38,339 nt of DNA from Lachnospiraceae bacterium UBA4338. GTDB lineage: Bacteria > Bacillota > Clostridia > Lachnospirales > Lachnospiraceae. Location: the NCBI GenBank assembly GCA_002393735.1, contig DGTK01000004.1, positions 1 to 38,339 on the forward strand, given 5' to 3'. Below, piece after piece: positions 24,394 through 31,223 of the stretch. How positions within the stretch are numbered: the first letter of the stretch is position 1; every line of letters starts with the position of its first letter. A program made the translations under genes and the position numbers. The notes under the pieces were generated by a model. It did no database searches and was not told the origin of the DNA. It saw nothing but the letters and a program-made list of their open reading frames with translations.

Positions 24394-26013
24394 TTACATC
24401 ATTCCCATTCCGCCACCTGCTGGCATTGGAGGAACCGGCTCCTTGATATTTGCAACAACTGCTTCTGTTGTAAGAAGTGTTGAAGCAACTGATGTAGCAT
24501 TCTGAAGAGCTGTTCTTGTAACCATTGTAGGATCAAGGATACCAGCCTCTACCATGTTTACATACTTGTCATTAAGAGCATCATAACCATTACCAACTTC
24601 TGATTCATATACCTTATTAACGATAACTGAACCGTCTAAACCGGCATTCTCAGCGATGTGATAAAGCGGAGCCTTAAGAGCTGCAAGTACAATCTGTACA
24701 CCGGTCTTAATATCGCCATCAAGTGTAGCAGCAAGTTTCTCAACTTCTTTTGAAGCGTGGATGTATGCTGAACCACCACCTGAGATGATACCTTCCTGAA
24801 CCGCTGCCTTTGTAGCTGCAACTGCATCTTCCATACGAAGCTTAGCTTCTTTAAGTTCTGTCTCTGTAGGAGCACCTACTCTGATAACAGCTACGCCGCC
24901 GGAGATTTTGGCCAGTCTTTCCTGAAGTTTTTCTTTATCAAATTCAGATGTTGATTTGCTGATTTCATTCTTAATCTGAGCCTTACGTGCTTCGATAGCT
25001 GCAGGATCACCGGCACCATCAACGATGATTGTATTCTCTTTTTGAACCTTAACTGATTTAGCCTTACCAAGCTGCTCGATTGTTGCATCCTTAAGTTCAT
25101 AACCAAGTTCAGAACTGATTACTGTACCACCTGTAAGGATTGCGATATCTTCAAGCATTGCTTTACGTCTGTCACCAAAACCAGGAGCCTTAACAGCAAC
25201 AACATTGAATGTACCTCTTAACTTGTTAACGATTAATGTTGTAAGTGCTTCGCCTTCAACGTCCTCAGCGATGATTAAAAGTTTAGCACCTGTCTGAACA
25301 ATCTGCTCAAGGAGTGGAAGAATGTCCTGGATGTTGCTGATCTTCTTATCTGTAATCAAGATATATGGATTATCAAGATTTGCTTCCATCTTATCCATAT
25401 CTGTTGCCATATATGCTGACAAATAACCTTTATCGAACTGCATACCTTCAACAAGGTCAAGTTCTGTCTTCATGGTCTTGCTTTCTTCTACTGTGATAAC
25501 TCCGTCTCCGGATACCTTTTCCATTGCATCTGCAACGATACCGCCAACTGTGTCATCCCCTGCTGAAATAGCTGCAACTCTCGCAATATGCTCTTTGCCG
25601 TTAACCTTCTGGCTCATCTCTTCAATGGCCTTAACAGCTGTATCCGTAGCCATCTTCATACCCTTACGAAGGATAATTGGATTGGCACCTGCTGCCAAGT
25701 TCTTCATACCTGCATTAATCATTGCCTGTGCAAGAACTGTAGCTGTTGTTGTACCATCACCTGCAATATCATTAGTCTTGGTTGCAACTTCCTTAACAAG
25801 CTGTGCACCCATATTCTCGAACTCATCTTCAAGTTCAATTTCCTTGGCAATTGTTACACCATCATTTGTAATAAGTGGAGCACCATATGACTTGCCAAGT
25901 ACTACGTTTCTACCCTTAGGTCCAAGGGTAACTCTAACTGTATCTGCCAATTTATTAACGCCTGCCTCCAAAGCTTTACGGGCATCAGCGCTGTATTTAA
26001 GATCTTTTGCCAT
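24394..26013 (-). CDS. groL: chaperonin GroEL (60 kDa, Hsp60)
   Basis: A 539-residue chaperonin subunit forming the double ring that folds proteins with GroES. ATP-site motifs are intact: LGPKGRNVVL near residue 31 and AGDGTTTATVLAQ near residue 85. The apical domain is normal, and the C-terminus ends in a GGMGMM tail. Length is typical of the single-copy clostridial protein. It is 17 bp after groES with its own GGAGG site. Confidence 0.98.
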   Translation of the reverse strand: MAKDLKYSADARKALEAGVNKLADTVRVTLGPKGRNVVLGKSYGAPLITNDGVTIAKEIELEDEFENMGAQLVKEVATKTNDIAGDGTTTATVLAQAMINAGMKNLAAGANPIILRKGMKMATDTAVKAIEEMSQKVNGKEHIARVAAISAGDDTVGGIVADAMEKVSGDGVITVEESKTMKTELDLVEGMQFDKGYLSAYMATDMDKMEANLDNPYILITDKKISNIQDILPLLEQIVQTGAKLLIIAEDVEGEALTTLIVNKLRGTFNVVAVKAPGFGDRRKAMLEDIAILTGGTVISSELGYELKDATIEQLGKAKSVKVQKENTIIVDGAGDPAAIEARKAQIKNEISKSTSEFDKEKLQERLAKISGGVAVIRVGAPTETELKEAKLRMEDAVAATKAAVQEGIISGGGSAYIHASKEVEKLAATLDGDIKTGVQIVLAALKAPLYHIAENAGLDGSVIVNKVYESEVGNGYDALNDKYVNMVEAGILDPTMVTRTALQNATSVASTLLTTEAVVANIKEPVPPMPAGGGMGMM

Positions 26014-26030
26014 TTTATATCGCCTCCTGA

Positions 26031-26315
26031 TTATTTAAGTACTGCCAGAATATCTGACTGCTTAACTATAATGTACTTTTCGTCGTCTATTTCGACTTCG
26101 GAGCCTGCGTATCTGGAATAAATAACAAGATCATCCACGCTGACTTCCATTTTAACTTCTTTGCCGTCCGGTAAGGTTCCCGGCCCAACTGCTATAACCT
26201 TAGCCTGTGAAGGTTTTTCTTTACCCTGACCCGGTAAAATAATTCCGGATTTAGTTGTTTCTTCCTGTACTAATTGCTGAAGTACTACTTTGTCTCCCAA
26301 TGGAACAAGTTTCAT
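26031..26315 (-). CDS. groS: co-chaperonin GroES (10 kDa)
   Basis: A 94-residue cap of the GroEL chamber. It has the expected opening MKLVPLGDKVVLQQ, the mobile-loop region (ETTKSGIILPGQ at about 19-30), and the family sequence VIYSRYAGSEVEID near residue 65. The start at 26315 has AAGGAGG upstream; a longer reading to 26378 would cross the CIRCE operator. It is first in the groESL operon. Confidence 0.98.
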   Translation of the reverse strand: MKLVPLGDKVVLQQLVQEETTKSGIILPGQGKEKPSQAKVIAVGPGTLPDGKEVKMEVSVDDLVIYSRYAGSEVEIDDEKYIIVKQSDILAVLK

Positions 26316-26344
26316 AATTTTATTCCTCCTTCTGAATCTGTTTG

Positions 26345-26371
26345 TTAGCACTCTTTTTGTTTGAGTGCTAA
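26345..26371. promoter_or_regulatory. CIRCE element (HrcA operator)
   Basis: TTAGCACTC (26345-26353), nine spacer bases, and GAGTGCTAA (26363-26371) form a perfect CIRCE inverted repeat between the groESL promoter and groES. It is the binding site of the heat-shock repressor HrcA, which is not encoded in this window. Confidence 0.97.
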
Positions 26372-26383
26372 TCACCATAACCT

Positions 26384-26412
26384 ATAATATCCATTTTTGA
26401 ATTAAAATGCAA
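26384..26412 (-). promoter_or_regulatory. groESL promoter
   Basis: On the minus strand TTGCAT (26407-26412) and TATTAT (26384-26389) are 17 bp apart, just upstream of CIRCE as expected for an HrcA-controlled sigma-A promoter. Confidence 0.7.
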
Positions 26413-26489
26413 GAGTAAAATACGAAAAAAATAATTTTATTTTTTTTTAATAATTTGGAAGACATTATGAACTAGGCAATTGACGGCTT

Positions 26490-26501
26490 TAGTGATATAA
26501 T
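26490..26501 (+). promoter_or_regulatory. extended -10 promoter of the diguanylate cyclase gene
   Basis: TGATATAAT is an extended -10 (TGnTATAAT, with TATAAT at 26496-26501) about 60 bp before the gene. No good -35 is spaced 17 bp from it. It diverges from the groESL promoter across an A+T-rich gap. Confidence 0.5.
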
Positions 26502-26559
26502 TTATTTGGTTATTTTTGGTTTTTCAGACCATTAGACCATGGGAAGGATTTGGGGTGTA

Positions 26560-27684
26560 ATGTCAATAGTTGAGTTTGCTAAAAACTTATTCAGATTCAT
26601 ATATAATCTCGCTACAGGCGATGATTCTATATCTATTGAGTCAAAATATAAGTACGGTTCGCTGCTTTTAACTTTAATAAGTGTTGTTAACACTTTCTTT
26701 TTCCTGTTCCTTCATAACGGCGGACTCTTCTTATTCAGTCTTGTTTCAATAGCTTTCTACTATTTAATTCAGACCCTTTGTTCCAAGAAGAGATTTTTGC
26801 TTGCTACCAATCTTACATTTATAGAAATAATCATATATTCTGTTTTTATTTCTTCCTATTACGGTAACAATTTAGGTTTTAATCTTTATATGCCGGCTCT
26901 GGTTGTTGCAGTCTTCTATATCTCAAGTTTCCTTAAGGATTTAAAGAAGCCTTCCACTTATGCATATGTTATGTCAACCGTTGCGGGTGTTGCATACCTG
27001 TTTTCCGTACTGGTTAAAACTAATTCAACCTGGCTTGATACAATAAGTCCGGCTTTAAAAATTACAATACTTGTATTTAATGTACTTATTTGTTTCTTCT
27101 TAATTATTGCATTCTCCCTCCTCTTCACCTGGGAGATGAAGAATAATAATGCACTTCTTGCCAAGAAGAATGAACAGCTTATTGAGATTTCATCCCGGGA
27201 TCCTCTTACAGGCCTTGCCAACAGAAGAAGCATGATGGAGAATCTAAACATATACATGCATCATCTTCAGAAAGATAACCGTATGTTTTCAGTTATCCTT
27301 TGCGATATCGATAACTTCAAGAAAGTAAATGATAATTACGGACATGATGCAGGTGATAAAGTACTTGTTACAGTTGCAGATTTAATTACATCCCAGCTTC
27401 GTGATACAGACTTCGTCTGCAGATGGGGTGGCGAGGAAATCCTCATTATCATCGACGGCCGTCTTCAGACAGCCTGTGCCATCGCAGAGAGGATCCGTTC
27501 CAATATTGCTGCCACAGTGGTGCACCATGAAGGCTACAATCTTAATGTAACCATGACCTTCGGTGTAACCCAGGCTCTTTCCAGTTATCGTATAGAGAAC
27601 CTTATTCAGGTTGTAGATGCCAATCTCTACTACGGCAAGGAACATGGTAAGAACCAGGTTGTCAGTGAGATTCCAAAATCATAG
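26560..27684 (+). CDS. membrane-bound diguanylate cyclase (GGDEF)
   Basis: A 374-residue protein with about six membrane helices (about 25-190) and a C-terminal GGDEF domain (about 205-374). The domain begins with RDPLTGLANRRSM, has DIDNFKKVNDNYGHDAGD, and carries the active-site signature WGGEEI, a functional GGEEF-type variant. RDTD lies five residues before it, matching the RxxD inhibitory site for product feedback. It should make cyclic di-GMP from two GTP at the membrane in response to an unknown signal. The start at 26560 is preferred, with AAGGA and GGGG upstream; an ATG at 26539 has no clear ribosome site. It is monocistronic and followed by a strong terminator. Confidence 0.9.
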   Translation: MSIVEFAKNLFRFIYNLATGDDSISIESKYKYGSLLLTLISVVNTFFFLFLHNGGLFLFSLVSIAFYYLIQTLCSKKRFLLATNLTFIEIIIYSVFISSYYGNNLGFNLYMPALVVAVFYISSFLKDLKKPSTYAYVMSTVAGVAYLFSVLVKTNSTWLDTISPALKITILVFNVLICFFLIIAFSLLFTWEMKNNNALLAKKNEQLIEISSRDPLTGLANRRSMMENLNIYMHHLQKDNRMFSVILCDIDNFKKVNDNYGHDAGDKVLVTVADLITSQLRDTDFVCRWGGEEILIIIDGRLQTACAIAERIRSNIAATVVHHEGYNLNVTMTFGVTQALSSYRIENLIQVVDANLYYGKEHGKNQVVSEIPKS

Positions 27685-27720
27685 TGCCACTAGGGACGGG
27701 GTAAAGTGCATCTTTTTTGT
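27682..27720 (+). repeat. possible REP/MITE-like remnant
   Basis: Directly at the cyclase stop codon the sequence runs TAGTGCCACTAGGGACGGGG and then aaagtgcat plus a T-tract. From memory this resembles the ends of small palindromic repeats mobilised by REP-associated tyrosine transposases in Firmicutes. Only one partial copy is here and no transposase gene, so this is tentative. Confidence 0.3.
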
Positions 27721-27735
27721 CTTGTATATATGGTC

Positions 27736-27769
27736 AAAGAACCAGCGATAATCTTCGTTGGTTCTTTTT
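27736..27769 (+). terminator. terminator after the diguanylate cyclase gene
   Basis: AAAGAACCAGCG pairs with CGTTGGTTCTTT (12 pairs, one G.U) around an 8-nt loop and continues into TT. It lies about 50 nt past the stop codon and works on the plus strand. The stem is self-complementary enough to work partly in both directions. Confidence 0.85.
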
Positions 27770-27782
27770 GTTTTAATCTTTC

Positions 27783-27831
27783 TTGATTTGTTTACTTGTC
27801 TGATATATAATAACAGTACCAAAAAGAGTAC
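27783..27831 (+). promoter_or_regulatory. promoter and possible operator of the Phd-like gene pair
   Basis: TTGATT (27783-27788) and a perfect TATAAT (27806-27811) are 17 bp apart. Immediately downstream two AGTAC boxes, each with a palindromic GTAC core, are 12 bp apart in an imperfect inverted arrangement. Phd/YefM antitoxins bind palindromes with a GTAC core (for example TGTACA), so autoregulation is plausible but inferred. Confidence 0.55.
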
Positions 27832-27852
27832 GCTTTTAACGAGGAATGAAGT

Positions 27853-28386
27853 ATGATTATAGCTAAGCAAATGGATATAAGAGCAAATATAAAAGAATTC
27901 TTTGATATGGCTTATAATGGTGAGACTATCCTTGTCCCAAGGAAACAAAACCATAATGTTATTATTATGTCTGAAGAAGAATACAATAAATTAAATCAGG
28001 CTTCAAGAATTACTGCCTACTCTGCTCTTCTTACCAACAGGATTGATACAGAATTAAAAATACATAATAAGCAGAAGCTGGCATCCATTCGTTCCATGAA
28101 GAAAAACTGGAACGGCAATGGTGCACCTGCCTTTTCCAAAAAGCTTATTGATAAAGTAGAGAATCTTTTAAACAAGTTAGTGATTCAGCCGGAGATTTTT
28201 CCAACAGCATTAGGAACTATTCAATTTGAGTATGATAATTCAAGAAGAGATCATATGGAAATAGAAATAGGCGTTTCTGAGGTGGCTGAAGTTTTTATAG
28301 TTAAGTTTAACGGGGAAGAATTAACAGAGAATATTAATGTTACTGCAGAAATAATAAATGAAAGGGTACAGTCTTTCTATGGATAA
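27853..28386 (+). CDS. Phd/YefM-like antitoxin fused to a 'WxGxxAP' domain (putative)
   Basis: A 177-residue soluble protein. The first 50 residues (MIIAKQMDIRANIKEFF, then GETILVPR and VIIMSEEEYNKL) follow the Phd/YefM antitoxin pattern: an N-terminal dimerisation/DNA-binding module ending in a helix with EEEYNKLN. The remaining 125 residues are not the usual short toxin-binding tail. They hold a domain with WNGNGAPAFSKKLID near residue 90 and GTIQFEYDNSRRDHMEIEIG near residue 130. I have seen this W-x-G-x-x-A-P plus [FL]E[YW] pattern in uncharacterised bacterial proteins, without a known function. The next gene overlaps its last codons, so they are coupled. I infer an antitoxin or regulator role. 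It could alternatively be part of a defence or addiction module of another type. Confidence 0.65.
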   Translation: MIIAKQMDIRANIKEFFDMAYNGETILVPRKQNHNVIIMSEEEYNKLNQASRITAYSALLTNRIDTELKIHNKQKLASIRSMKKNWNGNGAPAFSKKLIDKVENLLNKLVIQPEIFPTALGTIQFEYDNSRRDHMEIEIGVSEVAEVFIVKFNGEELTENINVTAEIINERVQSFYG

Positions 28387-28756
28387 AACGTTTAAAAATA
28401 CAGAGAAATTATATCGTGCTGTGTACCCTCCTGAAATTGCAGATATATTTTGGAAAAAAGATGGAAGTATATCTTCTGCTGCCTTTGCCGATCCTAAAGG
28501 TTTATCCGTAGACAGAGGGAATTACAGAGATGATAATGAAGTAATAGATTCCATGCGTGAAAGATTCAAGGGGCATATCGTTTCTCTCTTTGTAAAAAAC
28601 TGTACTGACGTTAACGCGATTGTTCGTTATCTTCCATCAAAAACAAATATATATCACACAGAAATACATGGAGACGCCACTACTCCTTTGCTATCCAAAT
28701 CACAAAGAAGAGCCCTGGCCAAGGCTGCTGTAATTATCACACCAAGACCATTATAA
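28379..28756 (+). CDS. putative toxin-like partner with 'LSVDR' motif
   Basis: A 125-residue soluble protein that I cannot assign to a named family. Features that look conserved by type are LYRAVYPPE near residue 12, SSAAFADPKGLSVDRG (about 33-48) with an Arg a few residues later, YHTEIHG near residue 95, and LSKSQRRALAKAA near the C-terminus. An S-x-x-F-x-n-LSVDR-R layout followed by a late HTEIHG suggests a small enzyme-like domain, perhaps of the RES/ADP-ribosyl class, but that is a guess. The start at 28379 is favoured: GAAAGGG lies upstream, and ATGGATAA overlaps the stop of the preceding gene by eight bases. The ATG at 28358 has no ribosome site. Its stop (28754-28756) runs into the repeat/terminator at 28756-28792. 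Confidence 0.6.
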   Translation: MDKTFKNTEKLYRAVYPPEIADIFWKKDGSISSAAFADPKGLSVDRGNYRDDNEVIDSMRERFKGHIVSLFVKNCTDVNAIVRYLPSKTNIYHTEIHGDATTPLLSKSQRRALAKAAVIITPRPL

Positions 28757-28792
28757 AAACTCCGGCGTGCAGTTTACTAGCTGCTTAGCCGG
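28756..28792. repeat. left copy of the 37-bp island-flanking repeat; also a terminator
   Basis: This 37-bp stretch matches 35363-35399 in the same orientation at 34 of 37 positions. With the bases after it, it forms a hairpin (AAACTCCGGC with GCCGG and GGTTT, one bulge). On the minus strand it is followed by TTTTTAT and would terminate the MATE gene, whose stop codon lies inside the loop at 28785-28787. Confidence 0.8.
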
Positions 28793-30230
28793 TGGTTTGC
28801 TCTGCGGCTATATGTCGCTTTTCCCTGCTTCCGGTCTTTTCCGTCTTCAATTCCCTATATGTTTGTATGATCAGGAATAATGCTATGAGAAATGTCAGCA
28901 GGTCTGATAAAGGCATGGAATACAGCACTCCATCCAGTCCGAATTTAAGCGGCAACAAAAGTGCAAAGCCCACTCCGAACACGATTTCCCTTATCATTGA
29001 CAGAATCGTTGACTCCAGAGCTTTCCCCATTGCCTGCAAGAAGATAAAGCAGGCTTTATTTACACATGCAAAGATCATCATGCACAGATATACTCTGAAT
29101 GCTTTGATTGCAAATGCCGTATAATATGCGCTCTCATTAGCCGCGCCGAAGATGCCAATCAATGCTCCAGGGAACAGTTCAACTATGATAAGTGCCACTG
29201 CTCCGACTGTTGCCTCGGCTATAAGCAGTGTTGTAAAGAGGTTCTTTACCCTGTCTTTTAGTCCTGCACCCATGTTATATCCTACAACCGGGATGCATCC
29301 GGCAGCCATGCCGACTACGATGGAGATCACGATCTGGAAGAACTTCATGACGATGCCGACTACTGCCATTGGGATCTGCGCATACTGCTCCTGCCCGAAT
29401 ATCTCGTCCATTGCACCGTATTTTCGGATCATGTTATTGATCGCAGCCATTGCAGCAACAAGGGATATCTGGGACAGAAAGCTGGTCACGCCAAGTACCA
29501 GAATCCTCTTCACGATATCACCATTCAATCTGTAATCCGGCTTTCCCGGCTTTACTATTTTCATATGTACGATATACCACACTGCAAGCATAGCTGTTAC
29601 GATCTGTCCGATCACCGTAGCCACTGCGGCTCCCATCATTCCCCATTTGAATCCGAATATGAAGATTGGATCAAGGATGATGTTGATCACTGCCCCGGCG
29701 AGCGTTGATACCATTGCAAACTTCGGGCTTCCGTCCGCACGAATCACAGGATTCATAGCCTGCCCGAACATATAGAAGGGAATACCAAGGGTGATATAAA
29801 AGAAATATTCCTTGGAATATCTGAAGGTCTCGGCATTTACCGTACCGCCGAACATGGTCAATATCCCGTCACTGAATATGAGATACAGCGCCATAAGTAC
29901 GATACTGCTTACGATCATCAGCACAATGGAATTACCTACGCTTTTCTTTGCCTTATCATTTTCCTGCTTTCCAAGGCTTAAAGAAACAAAGGCACAGCAC
30001 CCGTCTCCTATCATTACCGCTATGGCAAGCGCAATGACCGTCAGTGGAAATACCACTGTATTTGCCGCATTTCCATAGGATCCCAGATAGTTGGCATTTG
30101 CTATGAATATCTGATCCACGATGTTGTAAAGTGCTCCCACCAGCAGCGATATGATGCAGGGTATAGCGTACTTCCTCATCAGGCTCCCTACCGGTTCTTC
30201 TCCAAGATACCTGTTCTCATTTCCGTTCAT
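28785..30230 (-). CDS. MATE-family multidrug exporter
   Basis: A 481-residue polytopic protein with about twelve helices in two halves, the MATE plan: an N-terminal YLGEEPVGSLMRKYAIPCIISLL, then IVDQIFIA near residue 40, and SPKFAMVSTLAGAVINIILDP in the first half, typical of the DinF/NorM-like clostridial branch. It would export drugs or metabolites in exchange for Na+ or H+. The start at 30230 has GGGAGG upstream. The C-terminal codons (EQTTG and stop) overlap the flanking repeat. The DNA is visibly richer in G+C than the neighbouring housekeeping genes, which fits horizontal transfer. It follows the EFR1 gene after a 231-bp leader that carries two terminator-like hairpins, so its expression is probably controlled separately from the operon. 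Confidence 0.92.
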   Translation of the reverse strand: MNGNENRYLGEEPVGSLMRKYAIPCIISLLVGALYNIVDQIFIANANYLGSYGNAANTVVFPLTVIALAIAVMIGDGCCAFVSLSLGKQENDKAKKSVGNSIVLMIVSSIVLMALYLIFSDGILTMFGGTVNAETFRYSKEYFFYITLGIPFYMFGQAMNPVIRADGSPKFAMVSTLAGAVINIILDPIFIFGFKWGMMGAAVATVIGQIVTAMLAVWYIVHMKIVKPGKPDYRLNGDIVKRILVLGVTSFLSQISLVAAMAAINNMIRKYGAMDEIFGQEQYAQIPMAVVGIVMKFFQIVISIVVGMAAGCIPVVGYNMGAGLKDRVKNLFTTLLIAEATVGAVALIIVELFPGALIGIFGAANESAYYTAFAIKAFRVYLCMMIFACVNKACFIFLQAMGKALESTILSMIREIVFGVGFALLLPLKFGLDGVLYSMPLSDLLTFLIALFLIIQTYRELKTEKTGSREKRHIAAEQTTG

Positions 30231-30253
30231 TTATTTACATCCTCCCTATGCAT

Positions 30254-30305
30254 AAAAAATAAGCGTGTAACCTTAAGCCGGATTTACGCCAAAGGCCACA
30301 CGCTT
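30254..30305 (-). promoter_or_regulatory. second leader hairpin (terminator-like) before the MATE gene
   Basis: On the minus strand AAGCGTGT and ACACGCTT (30298-30305 and 30261-30268) form an 8-bp outer stem. Its apical part contains GCGTAAATCC (30280-30289). ATTTTTTA follows at once. The ribosome site of the MATE gene begins a few bases further on. With the hairpin at 30321-30365 it forms a tandem pair sharing the same 10-nt core. Confidence 0.7.
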
Positions 30306-30310
30306 CTGTG

Positions 30311-30365
30311 CTAAAAAATAAAGCGGCAATAACTGGATTTACGCAGTTACTGCCACTCGTCGCTT
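30311..30365 (-). promoter_or_regulatory. first leader hairpin (terminator-like) before the MATE gene
   Basis: On the minus strand GGCAGTAACTG pairs with CAGTTATTGCC (11 pairs, one G.U). The loop contains the same GCGTAAATCC core (30335-30344) as the second hairpin. Flanking AAGC/GCTT bases extend the stem, and TTTATTTTTTA follows. Two hairpins with one loop sequence and two T-tracts suggest attenuation by a ligand, protein or ribosome. The remainder of the gap (30366-30461) is A+T-rich, with only weak promoter-like matches. Confidence 0.7.
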
Positions 30366-30461
30366 AATAAGATATCATATTTTCAACACATAATTCAAGG
30401 GATATTTTTAACAAATTTCACATATAAACAAACGTACGCATCTTGCACAAATTTTTATTAA

Positions 30462-31223
30462 TCAGCAGTACCTGTCATACCTGCATTGCTCAATTACTTC
30501 TTTTCCGAGCAGTGTTATCGCCTGCTTCGGGCAATGACTTATACAGCGGTAACACATGGTACACCTGTTACCTGCTACCGCTTTTTCACCTTCTAATTTC
30601 AGATTTCCCATCGGGCAGTTATTAACGCACATGCCACAGCCGATGCAATTATCACCAATCTTAAGCTTATCCGAATAATGAGCAGTTTTTCCGTAAAACC
30701 AAAGTCTCTGGCCGAACAGCCCGGCAAGATGAGCCATAAAGGAAAGCCCGTCCTGAGGATATATCCCCTCATCAATGATTTTTCTTCCTACAGCTTCGAT
30801 CTTCCCATCAGCTTCTCTTACGATCCTCTTATTTTCTTCAAGCGATTTTTTAAGCATTTTATTATCACATACCGCATCCGGCATTCTGACATGAATACCA
30901 CCGATGATTTTTGCCCCATATTTCTTTAGAAGTCTTGCTGCACATCCGGCTCCATCCCCCGAAAATGCTCCCATCGTAGTCATACAGAAAACTTTCTTAT
31001 CCTTCCATACTTCCGAATTCCTTCTGATGAAATCCTTTACCATAAAAGGCACATTTGAAAACTGTGTCGGATAGGCAAGTAATACCGTATCACTTTGGCT
31101 GATCTTATCAGCAGACTCTTCAGACTCAATCGGTATCATTTCTGCTTGCGGATCAATCACCGAAAGGAGTTTACCGACACAATGCTTTGTATTTCCTGTT
31201 CCACTCATATATATGCCTATCAT
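30462..31223 (-). CDS. EFR1-type flavodoxin-ferredoxin fusion protein
   Basis: A 253-residue redox protein. Residues about 1-150 are a flavodoxin-like domain with the FMN phosphate loop MSGTGNTKH near the N-terminus and TMGAFSGDGAG near residue 85. Residues about 190-250 carry two [4Fe-4S] motifs, CIGCGMCVNNCP and CTMCYRCISHCP. This order is that of the EFR1 family, an electron-transfer protein of anaerobes with unsettled physiological partners. Its ATG overlaps the MFS stop codon (ATGA), so it is the last gene of the TetR-CPBP-MFS-EFR1 operon. It could reduce a drug or metabolite handled by the two exporters, which is inference. Confidence 0.9.
   Translation of the reverse strand: MIGIYMSGTGNTKHCVGKLLSVIDPQAEMIPIESEESADKISQSDTVLLAYPTQFSNVPFMVKDFIRRNSEVWKDKKVFCMTTMGAFSGDGAGCAARLLKKYGAKIIGGIHVRMPDAVCDNKMLKKSLEENKRIVREADGKIEAVGRKIIDEGIYPQDGLSFMAHLAGLFGQRLWFYGKTAHYSDKLKIGDNCIGCGMCVNNCPMGNLKLEGEKAVAGNRCTMCYRCISHCPKQAITLLGKEVIEQCRYDRYC

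Noticed and set aside
30254..30365. Guanidine-II (mini-ykkC) riboswitch
   Set aside because: That class also has two small hairpins, but with ACGR loops; here the shared core is GCGTAAATCC and the stems are longer and T-tract linked.
30366..30385. Leader peptide (ATG ATA TCT TAT stop) before the MATE leader hairpins
   Set aside because: Only four codons, no ribosome site, and no codon pattern that suggests ribosome stalling.
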